DNA of 64,000 nucleotides, taken from Streptomyces sp. A1277. GTDB taxonomy: Bacteria; Actinomycetota; Actinomycetes; Streptomycetales; Streptomycetaceae. Where the stretch lies: the NCBI RefSeq assembly GCF_004795015.1, contig NZ_SSBI01000003.1:62001-126000 (forward strand). The letters are read 5' to 3'. Shown here piece after piece: positions 1 through 9,188 of this stretch (position 1 is the first letter of the stretch; the number at the start of each line of letters is the position of its first letter). Both the position numbers and the translations under genes were made by a program. A model generated the notes under the pieces. The model saw only the letters and a program-made list of their open reading frames with translations. It searched no databases and was not told the DNA's origin.

Positions 1-927
1 GGCGTCGATATCGGCGGCACGAAGATCGCAGCTGGAGTGGTCGACGAAGAGGGCCAGATCCTCTCGACCTTCAAGGTGCCGACCCCGCCGACGGCCGAAG
101 GCATCGTGGACGCGATCGCGGCGGCGGTGTCCGGCGCGAGCGAGGGGCACCCGGTCGAGGCGGTCGGCATCGGCGCGGCCGGATACGTCGACGACAAGCG
201 GGCCACGGTGCTCTTCGCACCCAACATCAACTGGCGCCACGAGCCGCTCAAGGACAAGGTCGAGCAGCGCGTCGGCCTCCCCGTCGTCGTCGAGAACGAC
301 GCCAACGCGGCGGCCTGGGGCGAATACCGCTTCGGCGCCGGCCAGGGCCACGACGACGTCATCTGCATCACGCTGGGCACCGGCCTCGGCGGCGGCGTCA
401 TCATCGGCAACAAGCTGCGCCGCGGACGCTTCGGCGTGGCCGCCGAGTTCGGCCACATCCGGGTCGTCCCGGACGGTCTGCTCTGCGGCTGCGGCAGCCA
501 GGGCTGCTGGGAGCAGTACGCCTCCGGCCGCGCCCTCGTGCGGTACGCGAAGCAGCGCGCCAACGCCACCCCGGAGAACGCCACGATCCTGCTGGCGCTC
601 GGTGACGGCACCGTCGAGGGCATCGAGGGCAAGCACATCAGCGAGGCCGCCCGCCAGGGCTGCCCGGTGGCCGTCGACTCGTTCCGCGAGCTGGCCCGCT
701 GGGCCGGCGCCGGACTGGCCGACCTCGCCTCGCTGTTCGACCCGTCCGCGTTCATCGTCGGCGGCGGCGTCTCGGACGAGGGCGAACTCGTCCTCGACCC
801 GATCCGCAAGTCGTTCCGACGCTGGCTGATCGGCGGCGAGTGGCGCCCGCACGCCCAGGTGCTCGCGGCCCAACTGGGCGGCAAGGCAGGGCTCGTCGGC
901 GCGGCGGACCTGGCCCGCCAGGGCTGA
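1..927 (+). CDS. glkA: ROK-family glucokinase, 5' end cut by window
   Basis: ATP-dependent glucose kinase of the ROK family, acting in the cytoplasm at the head of glycolysis and, in Streptomyces, in glucose repression. The frame is open from base 1 (reads GVDIGGTKIAAGVVD, the phosphate-binding loop), so only the first few codons are missing. Visible marks: ENDANAAAWGE carrying the catalytic Asp, the glycine-rich GTGLGGG loop, and the ROK zinc motif CGCGSQGCWEQYASG. The C-terminus is complete (TGA at 925-927). A GC-rich inverted repeat follows the stop. The position matches glkA in S. coelicolor gene order. Family assignment is firm; the symbol rests on synteny. Confidence 0.95.
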   Translation, partial: GVDIGGTKIAAGVVDEEGQILSTFKVPTPPTAEGIVDAIAAAVSGASEGHPVEAVGIGAAGYVDDKRATVLFAPNINWRHEPLKDKVEQRVGLPVVVENDANAAAWGEYRFGAGQGHDDVICITLGTGLGGGVIIGNKLRRGRFGVAAEFGHIRVVPDGLLCGCGSQGCWEQYASGRALVRYAKQRANATPENATILLALGDGTVEGIEGKHISEAARQGCPVAVDSFRELARWAGAGLADLASLFDPSAFIVGGGVSDEGELVLDPIRKSFRRWLIGGEWRPHAQVLAAQLGGKAGLVGAADLARQG

Positions 928-950
928 GCCGCCGGCACACACCGAAACGC

Positions 951-991
951 CGGACGCCCGTCGTGCCCCCTCGGGGGACGGCGGGCGTCCG
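951..991 (+). terminator. Inverted repeat after glucokinase
   Basis: CGGACGCCCG pairs with CGGGCGTCCG around a GC-rich loop, 24 bases after the glucokinase stop and just before the next start. There is no U-tract, as is usual in Streptomyces. Probable terminator. Confidence 0.6.
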
Positions 992-1006
992 CCGTATCGT
1001 GAGGGC

Positions 1007-1768
1007 ATGGCCACGATGTCGCTGCCCGATTCCCGCACCGAGCAGGACGGCACCGCCGTCATCAGGGTGCTCAGCTACAACATCCGGTCGATGCGCGACG
1101 ACCGCGCGGCCCTCGCCCGGGTCATCCGCGCCTGCGCCCCCGATCTGGTCCTGGTCCAGGAGGCGCCGCGGTTCTTCCGCTGGCGCAAGTACGCCGCCCG
1201 GCTCGCCGCCGCCACCGACCTGGTGGTACTCGGCGGGGGCGCCACCGCCGCCGGGCCGCTGCTGCTGTGCTCGCTGCGGGCCACGGTGGAGCGCACCGAG
1301 GACGTCCTGCTGCCGCGCACCCCGGGGCTGCACCGGCGGGGTTTCGCCACCGCCGTCGTCCGGTTCGCGGGCGCCCGGCTCGGGGTGGCGAGCTGCCACC
1401 TGAGCCTCCAGCGGCAGGAGCGGCTGGCCCAGGCGGAGCGGCTGGTGGAGACCGTGGAGGCGCTGGGCGTGGAGCACGCCGTGGTCGCCGGCGACCTCAA
1501 CGACGTACCCAGCGGGCGGGCCTTCCGGAAGCTGGCCGGGCGCTACCAGGACTGCTGGGAGGCGCGGCCGCAGGGCGGCGAGTACACCTTCCCCGCGCAC
1601 GACCCGCGCCGGCGGCTCGACGCCGTCTTCGCGACCGACGGCGTCGAGGTGCTCGGCTGCGGGGTCCCGAGCGGGCTCCCCGGCGTACTCGCCACCGACC
1701 TGCGGGCCGCGACCGACCACCTGCCGGTGCTGGCCGCGCTCCGGGTGCCGGCGGCGCGGGCCGTCTGA
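1007..1768 (+). CDS. Endonuclease/exonuclease/phosphatase family protein
   Basis: 253 aa, EEP-fold hydrolase. It starts with an RVLSYNIRSM strand. LVLVQEAP supplies the metal-binding Glu, VVAGDLNDVPSG is the conserved GDxN-type motif, and TDHLPVLAAL near the end carries the terminal Asp-His pair. These are the metal and catalytic residues of the DNase I/exonuclease III/inositol phosphatase superfamily. No signal peptide is seen, so it is probably cytoplasmic. The substrate cannot be told; it could be a phosphodiesterase or a nuclease. The ATG at 1007 follows GAGGGC. It converges on the next gene with about 10 bases between the two stops. Confidence 0.85.
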   Translation: MATMSLPDSRTEQDGTAVIRVLSYNIRSMRDDRAALARVIRACAPDLVLVQEAPRFFRWRKYAARLAAATDLVVLGGGATAAGPLLLCSLRATVERTEDVLLPRTPGLHRRGFATAVVRFAGARLGVASCHLSLQRQERLAQAERLVETVEALGVEHAVVAGDLNDVPSGRAFRKLAGRYQDCWEARPQGGEYTFPAHDPRRRLDAVFATDGVEVLGCGVPSGLPGVLATDLRAATDHLPVLAALRVPAARAV

Positions 1769-1778
1769 ACCGGCCGGC

Positions 1779-2441
1779 TCAGACCACCGCGCCGCGGCCG
1801 GGGTCGTCGTCGTCCTCGTCGTCGGACTCCATCCGCGCCACCAGCGTCACGAATCCGCCCAGGAAGCCGCCGACGCAGACCGTCGTCAGCCACCAGGTCA
1901 TCTCCCAGGACAGCAGCACCGCGAGCAGCATCAGCACCGGCCCGCCGACCACCGCGAGCCAGGCGAACTTCGCCGTGACGTCGGCCTCCGGCAGCGGCGG
2001 CGGCTCCGGCGGCACGAAGTGCCCCTCGTCCCCGCTGCCCTCGGCGTCGGGATCGGCCGGTGTGAAGTCGCGCGGGCCGACGCCGGGCGCGAACACCACG
2101 GAGCTGCCGAGCGGCCGGTCCGGCTCCGGCTTGGGCGGCTTCTTGCCGAAACCCTTGTCCGGGTCCAGGGCGGTCAGCGGCCCGTCGTCCGGCAGCGCCA
2201 GGTCCTCGATCGAACGGAACGGCCGGGAGCCCGGCGGGTCCGGCGGCTCCTGGCCGTACCCCGCGACGATGGCCCGCCAGGCGGCCTCCTCGTCCAGTTG
2301 CTTCTCCCCCTCGCCGCCGGCCGCCGGGGCCGGGGCGTCGGGCACCGCGGCACCGCCGTCGTCGGGGACGGCCGCCCCCTCGGCGGGGAGCGGCTCGCGC
2401 TCCTCCTCGCTGCCCGCGCGTTCCGCGTCGTGCTCAGCCAC
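1779..2441 (-). CDS. Conserved membrane protein with acidic, Pro-rich N-terminal part
   Basis: 220 aa. I chose the GTG at 2441 (V-A-E-H-D-A-E-R) because it overlaps the stop of the upstream hydrolase by 8 bases, a typical coupled junction; the longer open frame only reads through the hydrolase. Residues 1 to about 145 are acidic and rich in Pro, Gly and Ala, predicted disordered and cytosolic. Two hydrophobic helices (about 150-195) follow, then a short acidic tail ending in SDDEDDDD. This layout resembles an actinobacterial family of small anchored proteins of unknown role. Function not assigned. Confidence 0.75.
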   Translation of the reverse strand: MAEHDAERAGSEEEREPLPAEGAAVPDDGGAAVPDAPAPAAGGEGEKQLDEEAAWRAIVAGYGQEPPDPPGSRPFRSIEDLALPDDGPLTALDPDKGFGKKPPKPEPDRPLGSSVVFAPGVGPRDFTPADPDAEGSGDEGHFVPPEPPPLPEADVTAKFAWLAVVGGPVLMLLAVLLSWEMTWWLTTVCVGGFLGGFVTLVARMESDDEDDDDPGRGAVV

Positions 2442-3210
2442 CGGACGTGCTCCCCTTCTTCCCGGTCGGAGCGAGGCGGCCGATGAACGCATGGCTCTCG
2501 TCGAAGATCCGCTTCGCATCATGGTCCAACGTCGCCACGTGGTAGCTCTGTTCCAGCAGGACCTCCCGGACATCCGTCGAGGAGACCCGGCTCAGGATGC
2601 GGGCCGAGTCGGCGGGTGACACCACGTGGTCCTGCGGGCTGTGCAGCAGCAGGAGCGGCTGGGTGACCTGCGGCAGTTCGCCGTCGACCAGCCGGAAGAA
2701 CCTGCGCACCGAGTGAGCCGCGTGCAGCGGGACCCGGTCGTAGCCCACCTCCTTCGAGCCCTCCAGCGCGATGTCGCTGACCAGCCCCTTCGTCGTCGGC
2801 ACCAGATGGCGGACCACCGGCAGCGCGTGCGCCGAGAGGCCGTGCACCTTGTTGGCCGGGTTGACCAGGACCAGGCCGCTGACCGCGTCCCCGTGCTTCG
2901 CCGCCAGCCGCAGCGCCAGCGCGCCGCCCATGGACAGCCCGAAGACGAACACCCGCTCGCAGCGCTCCAGCAGTCCGCGCAGCTCCCGGTCCACCTCCGC
3001 GTACCAGTCCTGCCACCCGGTCACCTGCATGTCCTGCCAGCGGGTGCCGTGCCCGGGCAGCAGCGGGAGCGAGACCGTGAGACCGCGCTCGGCCAGATAC
3101 CCGGCCCAGGGGCGCAGCGACTGCGGGGTACCGGTGAATCCGTGACAGAGGAGGACGCCGACCTCTCCGCCCTCGTGGCGGAACGGCTCGGCTCCGGGAA
3201 GGACCGGCAC
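2434..3210 (-). CDS. Alpha/beta hydrolase (carboxylesterase / monoacylglycerol lipase type)
   Basis: 258 aa. The oxyanion-hole region is LLCHGFTGTPQSLRPWA, the nucleophile elbow is GLSMGG (catalytic Ser), an Asp lies in SPQDHVV, and a His follows in SYHVATLDHD. This is the arrangement of Est30-type carboxylesterases and bacterial monoacylglycerol lipases. No signal peptide, so cytoplasmic. The GTG at 3210 has AGGAG six bases upstream. It is co-transcribed with the downstream membrane protein (8-base overlap) and divergent from the acyltransferase at 3404, which may indicate a shared lipid theme. The physiological ester is unknown. Confidence 0.88.
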   Translation of the reverse strand: MPVLPGAEPFRHEGGEVGVLLCHGFTGTPQSLRPWAGYLAERGLTVSLPLLPGHGTRWQDMQVTGWQDWYAEVDRELRGLLERCERVFVFGLSMGGALALRLAAKHGDAVSGLVLVNPANKVHGLSAHALPVVRHLVPTTKGLVSDIALEGSKEVGYDRVPLHAAHSVRRFFRLVDGELPQVTQPLLLLHSPQDHVVSPADSARILSRVSSTDVREVLLEQSYHVATLDHDAKRIFDESHAFIGRLAPTGKKGSTSGG

Positions 3211-3403
3211 CGGGGTCTCCTGTTCGTGAGGCTCGCGGGGAGCGAAAGGGGGGAGTGCGCAAGGATTACTTCACCGTACGCGACCGGGCCGACACCGACC
3301 AGGGCCGTCACCGGCCGAGGCGCGGGCACCCCGCACGTGCCGGGAGGGAAGAGGAGGCACATCGGGTTAAGGTCTGTCGGACAGCACACAGGAGGCAACC
3401 GAG

Positions 3404-4156
3404 TTGATCTACGGCGCTATGAAGTTCTCCATCGGCGGCTCTCTGAAGCTCGCCTTCAGGCCGTGGGTGGAGGGCCTGGAGAACATCCCCGCGCGCGGGC
3501 CCGCGATCCTCGCCAGCAACCACCTGTCGTTCTCCGACTCCTTCTTCCTGCCGGCCGTCCTGGACCGCAAGGTCACCTTCATCGCGAAGGCCGAGTACTT
3601 CACCGCGCCCGGCGTCAAGGGCAGGCTCACCGCCGCGTTCTTCAAGGGCGTCGGCCAGCTCCCCGTGGACCGCTCCGGCGCGCGCGGCGCCGGCGAGGCG
3701 GCGATCCGGGCGGGCATCCAGGTCATCGAGAGCGGCGGCCTCTTCGGCATCTACCCCGAGGGCACCCGGTCGCCCGACGGCCGGCTCTACCGGGGCAAGC
3801 CCGGCGGGCTCGCCCGGGTCGCGCTCGCCACCGGGGCGCCGGTCATCCCCGTCGCGATGATCGACACGGAGAAGATCCAGCCGCCCGGCCAGGTGATGCC
3901 CAAGCTGATGCGCCCGGGCATCCGCATCGGCAAGCCACTCGACTTCAGCCGCTACCACGGCATGGAGGGCGACCGCTTCATCCTGCGCTCGGTCACCGAC
4001 GAGGTGATGTACGAGATCATGAAGCTCTCGGGCCAGGAGTACGTCGACATCTACGCGACCGCCGCCAAGCGGCAGATCGCCGACGAGGCCAAGCGGCGGG
4101 CCGAGGCGGCGAAGAAGACGCCGTCGGGCACGGAAGCGGACCACGACGGCGCCTGA
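3404..4156 (+). CDS. 1-acyl-sn-glycerol-3-phosphate acyltransferase (PlsC family)
   Basis: 250 aa. Transfers an acyl chain to lysophosphatidate or a related glycerolipid acceptor at the membrane. The HX4D catalytic box is NHLSFSD, and EGTRSPDG is the acceptor-phosphate motif, with the usual spacing. Start: TTG at 3404 with GGAGG at 3391-3395 gives ideal spacing; an ATG lies five codons later. M. tuberculosis Rv2182c is a likely syntenic counterpart (recalled). The basic, Ala-rich C-terminus is probably cytosolic. It is followed after 36 bases by the sensor kinase. Confidence 0.92.
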   Translation: MIYGAMKFSIGGSLKLAFRPWVEGLENIPARGPAILASNHLSFSDSFFLPAVLDRKVTFIAKAEYFTAPGVKGRLTAAFFKGVGQLPVDRSGARGAGEAAIRAGIQVIESGGLFGIYPEGTRSPDGRLYRGKPGGLARVALATGAPVIPVAMIDTEKIQPPGQVMPKLMRPGIRIGKPLDFSRYHGMEGDRFILRSVTDEVMYEIMKLSGQEYVDIYATAAKRQIADEAKRRAEAAKKTPSGTEADHDGA

Positions 4157-4192
4157 CGGCGCGGCGGTCCGCCGGGGGTGGGGGAGAACAGC

Positions 4193-5425
4193 ATGGTCAA
4201 GCGCGTACGCGTGGTACGGATGTCGGTCGAGCAGCCGCTGTGGCGCGCCCTGACGGCGTACCGCGTCCTGACGATGCTCTACGCGGTCCTGCTCGCCGCC
4301 TTCGCCCGGCACGACTACGAGCGGCCCTGGATAGCGATCACCTTCCTGTCGCTGATGGTCCTCTGGACGCTGGTCACCCTGCCCAAGGTGGGCAGCGCCG
4401 CCGCCTGCACCAAGCGCTTCCTCGGCGCGGACCTGGCCATCGCCCTCACCGGCATCATCGTCACCCCGCTCGCCGACCTCCAGGCCCAGCACGTCGACGG
4501 GCCGACCCTGCCGTCCATCTGGACCGCCGGTTCCGTCCTGGCCTTCGCGATCAAGGGCGGCTGGCGCTGGGCCGGCTTCGCCTCCAGCCTCGTCGCCGTC
4601 GCCAACCTCATCGAGCGCGGCGAGCCCAGCCGCGACACCCTGCACAACGTGATGCTGGTCTGGGTCGCCTCCATCGCCATCGGATACGTCGTGGAGGTGG
4701 CCCGCGCCAGTGAGCGCACCCTCGCCCGCGCCCTGGAGATCGAGGCCGCCACCCGCGAACGGGAACGGCTGGCCCGGGACATCCACGACGGCGTGCTCCA
4801 GGTCCTCGCGATGGTGCAGCGGCGGGGCGCCGCGCTCGGCGGGGAGGCGGCGGAGCTGGGCCGGATGGCCGGGGAGCAGGAGGTCGCCCTGCGCACCCTG
4901 GTCTCCAGCGGCCTGGTCCCCCCGACCCGGGTCTCCGAGGACGCCTCCGAGGGCGCCGTCGTACGGACCGTCGACACGGACGACGACGAGCCGGGCGACG
5001 CGGACGGCGGCGAGCGGGATCTGCGTACGCTCCTCACCCCGCACGCCGGCTCCCGGGTCAGCTTCGCGGAGCCCGGCGCCCCGGTGCTGCTCCCGGCCCC
5101 GGCGGCCGCGGAACTGGCGGCGGCCGTCGGCGCGGCCCTGGACAATGTCCGGGTGCACGCGGGGGAGGGCGCCCAGGCGTGGATCCTGCTGGAGGACTGG
5201 CCGGACGAGGTGATCGTGACGGTCCGGGACGACGGCCCAGGCATCCCGGAGGGGCGCCTCGCGCAGGCCGAGGGCGAGGGACGGCTCGGCGTCGCCCTGT
5301 CGATCCGCGGGCGGCTGCGCGACCTGGGCGGCACGGCAGAACTGATCTCGGTGCCCGGCCAGGGCACCGAGGTCGAATTGAAGGTTCCGAAGGTTTCACG
5401 GGGGAAGGCGGGTTCGGTCCGATGA
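4193..5425 (+). CDS. macS: Sensor histidine kinase, MacS-like
   Basis: 410 aa. The N-terminal half has about five hydrophobic segments (DUF5931-type membrane sensor), followed by the dimerisation helix ERLARDIHDGVLQVL with phospho-acceptor His at about residue 198, and a C-terminal HATPase domain (DNVRVHAG, VTVRDDGPGIPEG). The HisKA_3 class fits its LuxR-type partner, whose ATG overlaps this stop as ATGA. The ATG at 4193 has GGGGAG six bases upstream; an in-frame GTG five codons earlier is less well placed. Position between a PlsC gene and a D-lactate dehydrogenase matches S. coelicolor MacS (SCO2121 from memory). The signal sensed is unknown. Confidence 0.87.
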   Translation: MVKRVRVVRMSVEQPLWRALTAYRVLTMLYAVLLAAFARHDYERPWIAITFLSLMVLWTLVTLPKVGSAAACTKRFLGADLAIALTGIIVTPLADLQAQHVDGPTLPSIWTAGSVLAFAIKGGWRWAGFASSLVAVANLIERGEPSRDTLHNVMLVWVASIAIGYVVEVARASERTLARALEIEAATRERERLARDIHDGVLQVLAMVQRRGAALGGEAAELGRMAGEQEVALRTLVSSGLVPPTRVSEDASEGAVVRTVDTDDDEPGDADGGERDLRTLLTPHAGSRVSFAEPGAPVLLPAPAAAELAAAVGAALDNVRVHAGEGAQAWILLEDWPDEVIVTVRDDGPGIPEGRLAQAEGEGRLGVALSIRGRLRDLGGTAELISVPGQGTEVELKVPKVSRGKAGSVR

Positions 5426-6114
5426 GCGCGACACACGAAGAGGGCACCGGGCAGCGGGCGATCAGGGTGATGGTGGTCGACGACCATCCGATGTGGCGCG
5501 ACGCCGTGGCCCGCGACCTCGCCGAGGCCGGCTTCGACGTGGTGGCGACCGCCGGCGACGGGCCGCAGGCCGTCCGCCGGGCCGGTGCCGTCACGCCCGA
5601 CGTCCTGGTCCTCGACCTCAACCTGCCCGGCATGCCCGGGGTCCAGGTCTGCAAGACCCTCGTCGGCGCGCAGCCCGGGCTGCGGGTGCTGGTCCTCTCG
5701 GCCAGCGGTGAGCACGCCGACGTCCTGGAGGCGGTCAAGTCCGGCGCCACCGGCTATCTGATGAAGTCGGCGAGCACCCAGGAGCTGACCGACGCAGTCC
5801 GCCGCACCGCCGCCGGCGACGCGGTCTTCACGCCGGGCCTCGCCGGTCTGGTGCTCGGCGAGTACCGCAGGCTCGCCTCCGAACCGGCACCGGTCGCCTC
5901 CGACGAGCCGAAGGCCCCCGAACTCACCGACCGGGAGACCGAGGTGCTGCGGCTGGTCGCCAAGGGGCTCTCGTACAAGCAGATCGCCGAACGGCTCGTC
6001 ATCTCGCACCGCACCGTCCAGAACCACGTCCAGAACACCCTGGGCAAGCTCCAGCTGCACAACCGGGTCGAGCTGGTGCGGTACGCCATAGAGCGCGGCC
6101 TGGACGACGCCTGA
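5422..6114 (+). CDS. macR: LuxR-type response regulator, MacR-like
   Basis: 230 aa. The receiver domain has the acidic pair in MVVDDHPMW, phospho-acceptor Asp65 in VLVLDLNLPGMPG, and the conserved Lys in YLMKSAS. The C-terminal LuxR helix-turn-helix lies at about 165-225 (LTDRETEVLRLVAKGLSYKQ, then ISHRTVQNHVQNTLGKL). Translationally coupled to the kinase (ATGA). As I recall, S. coelicolor MacR binds the inverted repeat TGAGTACNNGTACTCA and controls membrane-protein genes; a perfect copy lies at 27513-27528 in this window. The two-component call is firm; the MacR name rests on synteny and that site. Confidence 0.88.
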   Translation: MSATHEEGTGQRAIRVMVVDDHPMWRDAVARDLAEAGFDVVATAGDGPQAVRRAGAVTPDVLVLDLNLPGMPGVQVCKTLVGAQPGLRVLVLSASGEHADVLEAVKSGATGYLMKSASTQELTDAVRRTAAGDAVFTPGLAGLVLGEYRRLASEPAPVASDEPKAPELTDRETEVLRLVAKGLSYKQIAERLVISHRTVQNHVQNTLGKLQLHNRVELVRYAIERGLDDA

Positions 6115-6183
6115 GCGGCACGGCGGGGCACTCCGCCGTATATTCGCGGTGACCGGCCACGCGCAGAGAGCAGGGGAGACGTC

Positions 6184-7188
6184 GTGGAGATCCTGGCCTT
6201 CGGAGTGCAGTCCGACGAGAAGCCGCTGATCGAGAAGGCATTCGCCGGCAAGCACGACGTCCGGTGCCTGGACGTCTTCCTGAACCGGGACACCGCGCCC
6301 ATCGCGGCCGGCTACGAGATCATCTCCACCAGCGTCAACGCCGACCTGGGCGGCGGCGTGCTGCAGACCCTCGCGGCCGGCGGCACGCAGATGATCGCCC
6401 AGCGCTCCACCGGCTTCAACAACATCGACCTGGACGTCGCCGAGCGCCTCGCCCTGCGCGTCTCCCGGGTCTCCTACTACTCCCCTTACTCGGTCGCCGA
6501 GTTCGCCTGGACGCTCGCCATGGCGGTCAACCGCCGGGTGATCCGGGCCGCCGGACGCACCCGCGACTTCGACTTCCGGCTCGACGGGCTCCTCGGCCGC
6601 GACATGCACGGCCGCACGGCCGGCGTCATCGGCACGGGCAAGATCGGCGAGGCGTTCACCCGGATCGCCCGCGGCTTCGGCATGAAGCTGCTCGGCTGGG
6701 ACGTCGCCGAGAACCCGGCCTGCGTCGAACTCGGCATGCGCTACGTCGACAAGGAGCAGCTGCTCGCCGAGTCCGACCTGATCAGCCTGCACGTGCCGCT
6801 GCTGCCCTCGACCCACCACCTCATCGACGAGGCCGCGCTCGCCCGGATGAAGGACGACGCGATCCTGGTCAACTCCAGCCGGGGCGGCCTCGTCGACACC
6901 TCGGCCCTGGTCGGTGAGCTGCGCGCGGGCCGGTTCCTGGGCGTCGGGCTCGACGTGTACGAGGCGGAGGCCGGGCTCTTCTTCCTCGACAAGTCCCTGG
7001 AGGGCGTGGACGACGACACCCTGGCCCGGCTCGTCACCTTCCCGAACGTCATCGTCACCTCGCACCAGGCGTACTACACCGAGGACGCGGTGGGCCAGAT
7101 CATCGACGCCACCGTGCGGAACGTCGACGACTACCTGGCCGGCCGCCACGGCGACAACGTCCTGGTGCCCGCGCGCCCCGGGCCCTGA
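6184..7188 (+). CDS. D-lactate dehydrogenase / D-2-hydroxyacid dehydrogenase
   Basis: 334 aa. NAD-dependent D-2-hydroxyacid dehydrogenase, most similar to fermentative D-lactate dehydrogenases (pyruvate to D-lactate). RSTGFNNIDLD holds the substrate-binding segment, VIGTGKIGEAF is the NAD-binding GxGxxG, NSSRGGLVDT carries the catalytic-loop Arg/Asn region, and the HQAYYTEDA motif supplies the catalytic His region with the Tyr residues typical of LdhA. The GTG at 6184 is preceded by CAGGGGAG. It converges on the anthranilate synthase gene with about 30 bases between. Substrate specificity is inferred from motif similarity. Confidence 0.9.
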   Translation: MEILAFGVQSDEKPLIEKAFAGKHDVRCLDVFLNRDTAPIAAGYEIISTSVNADLGGGVLQTLAAGGTQMIAQRSTGFNNIDLDVAERLALRVSRVSYYSPYSVAEFAWTLAMAVNRRVIRAAGRTRDFDFRLDGLLGRDMHGRTAGVIGTGKIGEAFTRIARGFGMKLLGWDVAENPACVELGMRYVDKEQLLAESDLISLHVPLLPSTHHLIDEAALARMKDDAILVNSSRGGLVDTSALVGELRAGRFLGVGLDVYEAEAGLFFLDKSLEGVDDDTLARLVTFPNVIVTSHQAYYTEDAVGQIIDATVRNVDDYLAGRHGDNVLVPARPGP

Positions 7189-7219
7189 CCCCGCCCGGCC
7201 AGGACCCGGGGGCCGCGCC

Positions 7220-9088
7220 TCAGCCGTGCACCGGCAGCCCCGCCAGCAGCTCCGACACGATCGCCGACCCGCGCAGCGTCAGCACCGACTCCGGGTGGAA
7301 CTGCACCGAGGCGAAACCGCCCCCGCGCAGCGCGTGCAGCTCCCCGCTCGCCGCGTCCCGGCTCGCCTCGATGCCCCGCGCCGCCAGCCCGGCCGCCCCC
7401 GAGTCGTCGCAGCGCGCGGTGAAGCTGTTGTAGAAGCCGACCGTCTCCGGCCGCCCGAACAGATCGATACGGGTCTGCGCACCCTGGTACGGCACCGCCT
7501 TGCGGACGATCTCCAGGCCCAGTTCCGCCGCGATCAGCTCATGGCCCAGGCACACCCCGAGCAGCCCGTGCCGGTGCTCCCGCACCAGCTCGGCGGCCAT
7601 CGCCCGCAGCAGCCGCATCTTCGGGTCGGCCGCGTCACCCGGATTCCCGGGGCCGGGGCCGAGCACCACGGGCCCCTCGTGCGCCCGCACCGCTTCGCGC
7701 AGCCCCGGCTCGTCGTAGCGGCGCACGGTGACGTCGAGCCCCGAGGCACGCAGCAGGTGCCCCAGCATCGCCGTGAACGTGTCCTCCCCGTCCACCACCA
7801 GTGCATGGCCCAGGTGTTCGGCGGTGCGCTCCTGCATCCGCAGCCAGAACGGGGCGAGCCCGTCCCGCCGGGCGTCCAGAGCGGCCCGCACCCGCGGATC
7901 GGCGGCCAGCCGGGGCCGCTCCCGCTCCGAGTCGGGCCGGGCCGGCCGCACGCCCAGCGCGGCCAGCACCCCGGCCGCCTTCGCATGGGTCTCGGCGACC
8001 TCGCCGTCCGGGTCGGAGTGGCGCACCAGCGTCGCCCCGACGGGCACGCGCAGCCCGCCGTCGGCCGCGATGTCGGCGGTGCGGATCAGGATCGGCGAGT
8101 CCAGGGTCTGCGTGCCGTCCGGCGCCCGGCGCAGCAGGGCCAGCGCGCCCGCGTAGTAGCCGCGCCCGCCGGCCTCGTACCGCTCGATGACCCGGCAGGC
8201 GTTCTGCACGGGGGAGCCGGTGACGGTCGCCGCGAACATGGTCTCCTTCAGCACCTCGCGTACGTCCAGCGAGGAGCGCCCGCGCAACTCGTACTCGGTG
8301 TGCGCGAGATGGGCCATCTCCTTGAGGCGGGGGCCGATCACCACCCCGCCCATGTCGCCGACCGTGCACATCATCTTCAGCTCCTCGTCGACCACCATGG
8401 AGAGCTCCTCGGTCTCCTTGCGGTCGCCGAGGAAGGCGAGCAGGTCCTCGGCGGTCGGCCCCTCGACGGGGTAGCGGTAGGTGCCGCTGATCGGATTCAT
8501 CACGACGGTCCCGCCGGACATCCGCACATGCACCTCGGGGCTCGCGCCGACCAGCGTCCTGGTCCCGGTGTGCACGACGAACGTCCAGTACGCCCCGCGC
8601 TCCCCGGCCAGCAGCCGCCGGAACAGGGCCAGCGCGTCCGCCCGGCCGAACCCCTCGATCCGTCCCCGGAACGTCCGCCGGATCACGAAGTTCGCGCCCT
8701 CGCCCCGGCCGATCTCGTCCTCGATGACCCGCCGCACGGTCCCGGCGTACTCCTCGTCGCTGACGTCGAACTCCCCGTCCGCCACGTGGACTTCATGGCG
8801 CGGAAGCCGCTCCAGTGCCTCGTCGAGGGGCAGGGTGTACGACTCGTCGGCGACCAGGACGGACAGCGGTGTGCCGTCGTCGCGTACGTCGAAGCCGCGT
8901 TCCGCGATCTGCCGGAACGGCACCAGCGCCAGCGAGGGCCGCTCACCGACGGGGATCTCGGCGAGCCGGTCCGCCTCGTGCACCCGGCCGATCAGCACCT
9001 CGACGGTGTCGTGGTCGTGGCCGGGGGTGCGGCGGCGCAGCAGGGCGAAGGGCGGGCAGTCGTCGCTCAGGAGTCTGTCGATGCTCAT
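7220..9088 (-). CDS. trpE: Anthranilate synthase, fused TrpE-TrpG type
   Basis: 622 aa. Makes anthranilate from chorismate and glutamine. Residues 1 to about 430 are the chorismate-binding TrpE-like domain (NPISGTYRYPVEGPTAED, TVTGSPVQNACRVIERYE). Residues about 440-622 are a class I glutamine amidotransferase: GPGPGNPGD, Cys513 in LLGVCLGHE, and the His/Glu of VQFHPES. Single-chain synthases of this sort occur in Streptomyces (SCO2117 by synteny) and resemble PhzE in layout. Its mRNA carries a leader peptide with three adjacent Trp codons and an attenuator hairpin, so it should answer to charged tRNA-Trp. Whether it feeds primary tryptophan or a special metabolite cannot be told from here. 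Confidence 0.92.
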   Translation of the reverse strand: MSIDRLLSDDCPPFALLRRRTPGHDHDTVEVLIGRVHEADRLAEIPVGERPSLALVPFRQIAERGFDVRDDGTPLSVLVADESYTLPLDEALERLPRHEVHVADGEFDVSDEEYAGTVRRVIEDEIGRGEGANFVIRRTFRGRIEGFGRADALALFRRLLAGERGAYWTFVVHTGTRTLVGASPEVHVRMSGGTVVMNPISGTYRYPVEGPTAEDLLAFLGDRKETEELSMVVDEELKMMCTVGDMGGVVIGPRLKEMAHLAHTEYELRGRSSLDVREVLKETMFAATVTGSPVQNACRVIERYEAGGRGYYAGALALLRRAPDGTQTLDSPILIRTADIAADGGLRVPVGATLVRHSDPDGEVAETHAKAAGVLAALGVRPARPDSERERPRLAADPRVRAALDARRDGLAPFWLRMQERTAEHLGHALVVDGEDTFTAMLGHLLRASGLDVTVRRYDEPGLREAVRAHEGPVVLGPGPGNPGDAADPKMRLLRAMAAELVREHRHGLLGVCLGHELIAAELGLEIVRKAVPYQGAQTRIDLFGRPETVGFYNSFTARCDDSGAAGLAARGIEASRDAASGELHALRGGGFASVQFHPESVLTLRGSAIVSELLAGLPVHG

Positions 9089-9145
9089 GGGGTTCGGTTC
9101 CTTCCAGGGGGATCAGCTGGGAGGAACGGCCCGCGGACACGGAAA

Positions 9146-9166
9146 AGGCCGCCCCTCGGGCGGCCT
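9146..9166 (-). terminator. trp attenuator hairpin
   Basis: Reading leftward, AGGCCGCC and GGCGGCCT form an 8-bp stem with a 5-base loop, followed by TTTTCC. It lies between the Trp leader peptide and the anthranilate synthase start, with a genuine short T-run that is rare for Streptomyces terminators. It is the expected attenuator, and its formation should depend on ribosome position on the Trp codons. Confidence 0.85.
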
Positions 9167-9188
9167 CTGCGTCAGTGTGTACGCGCGA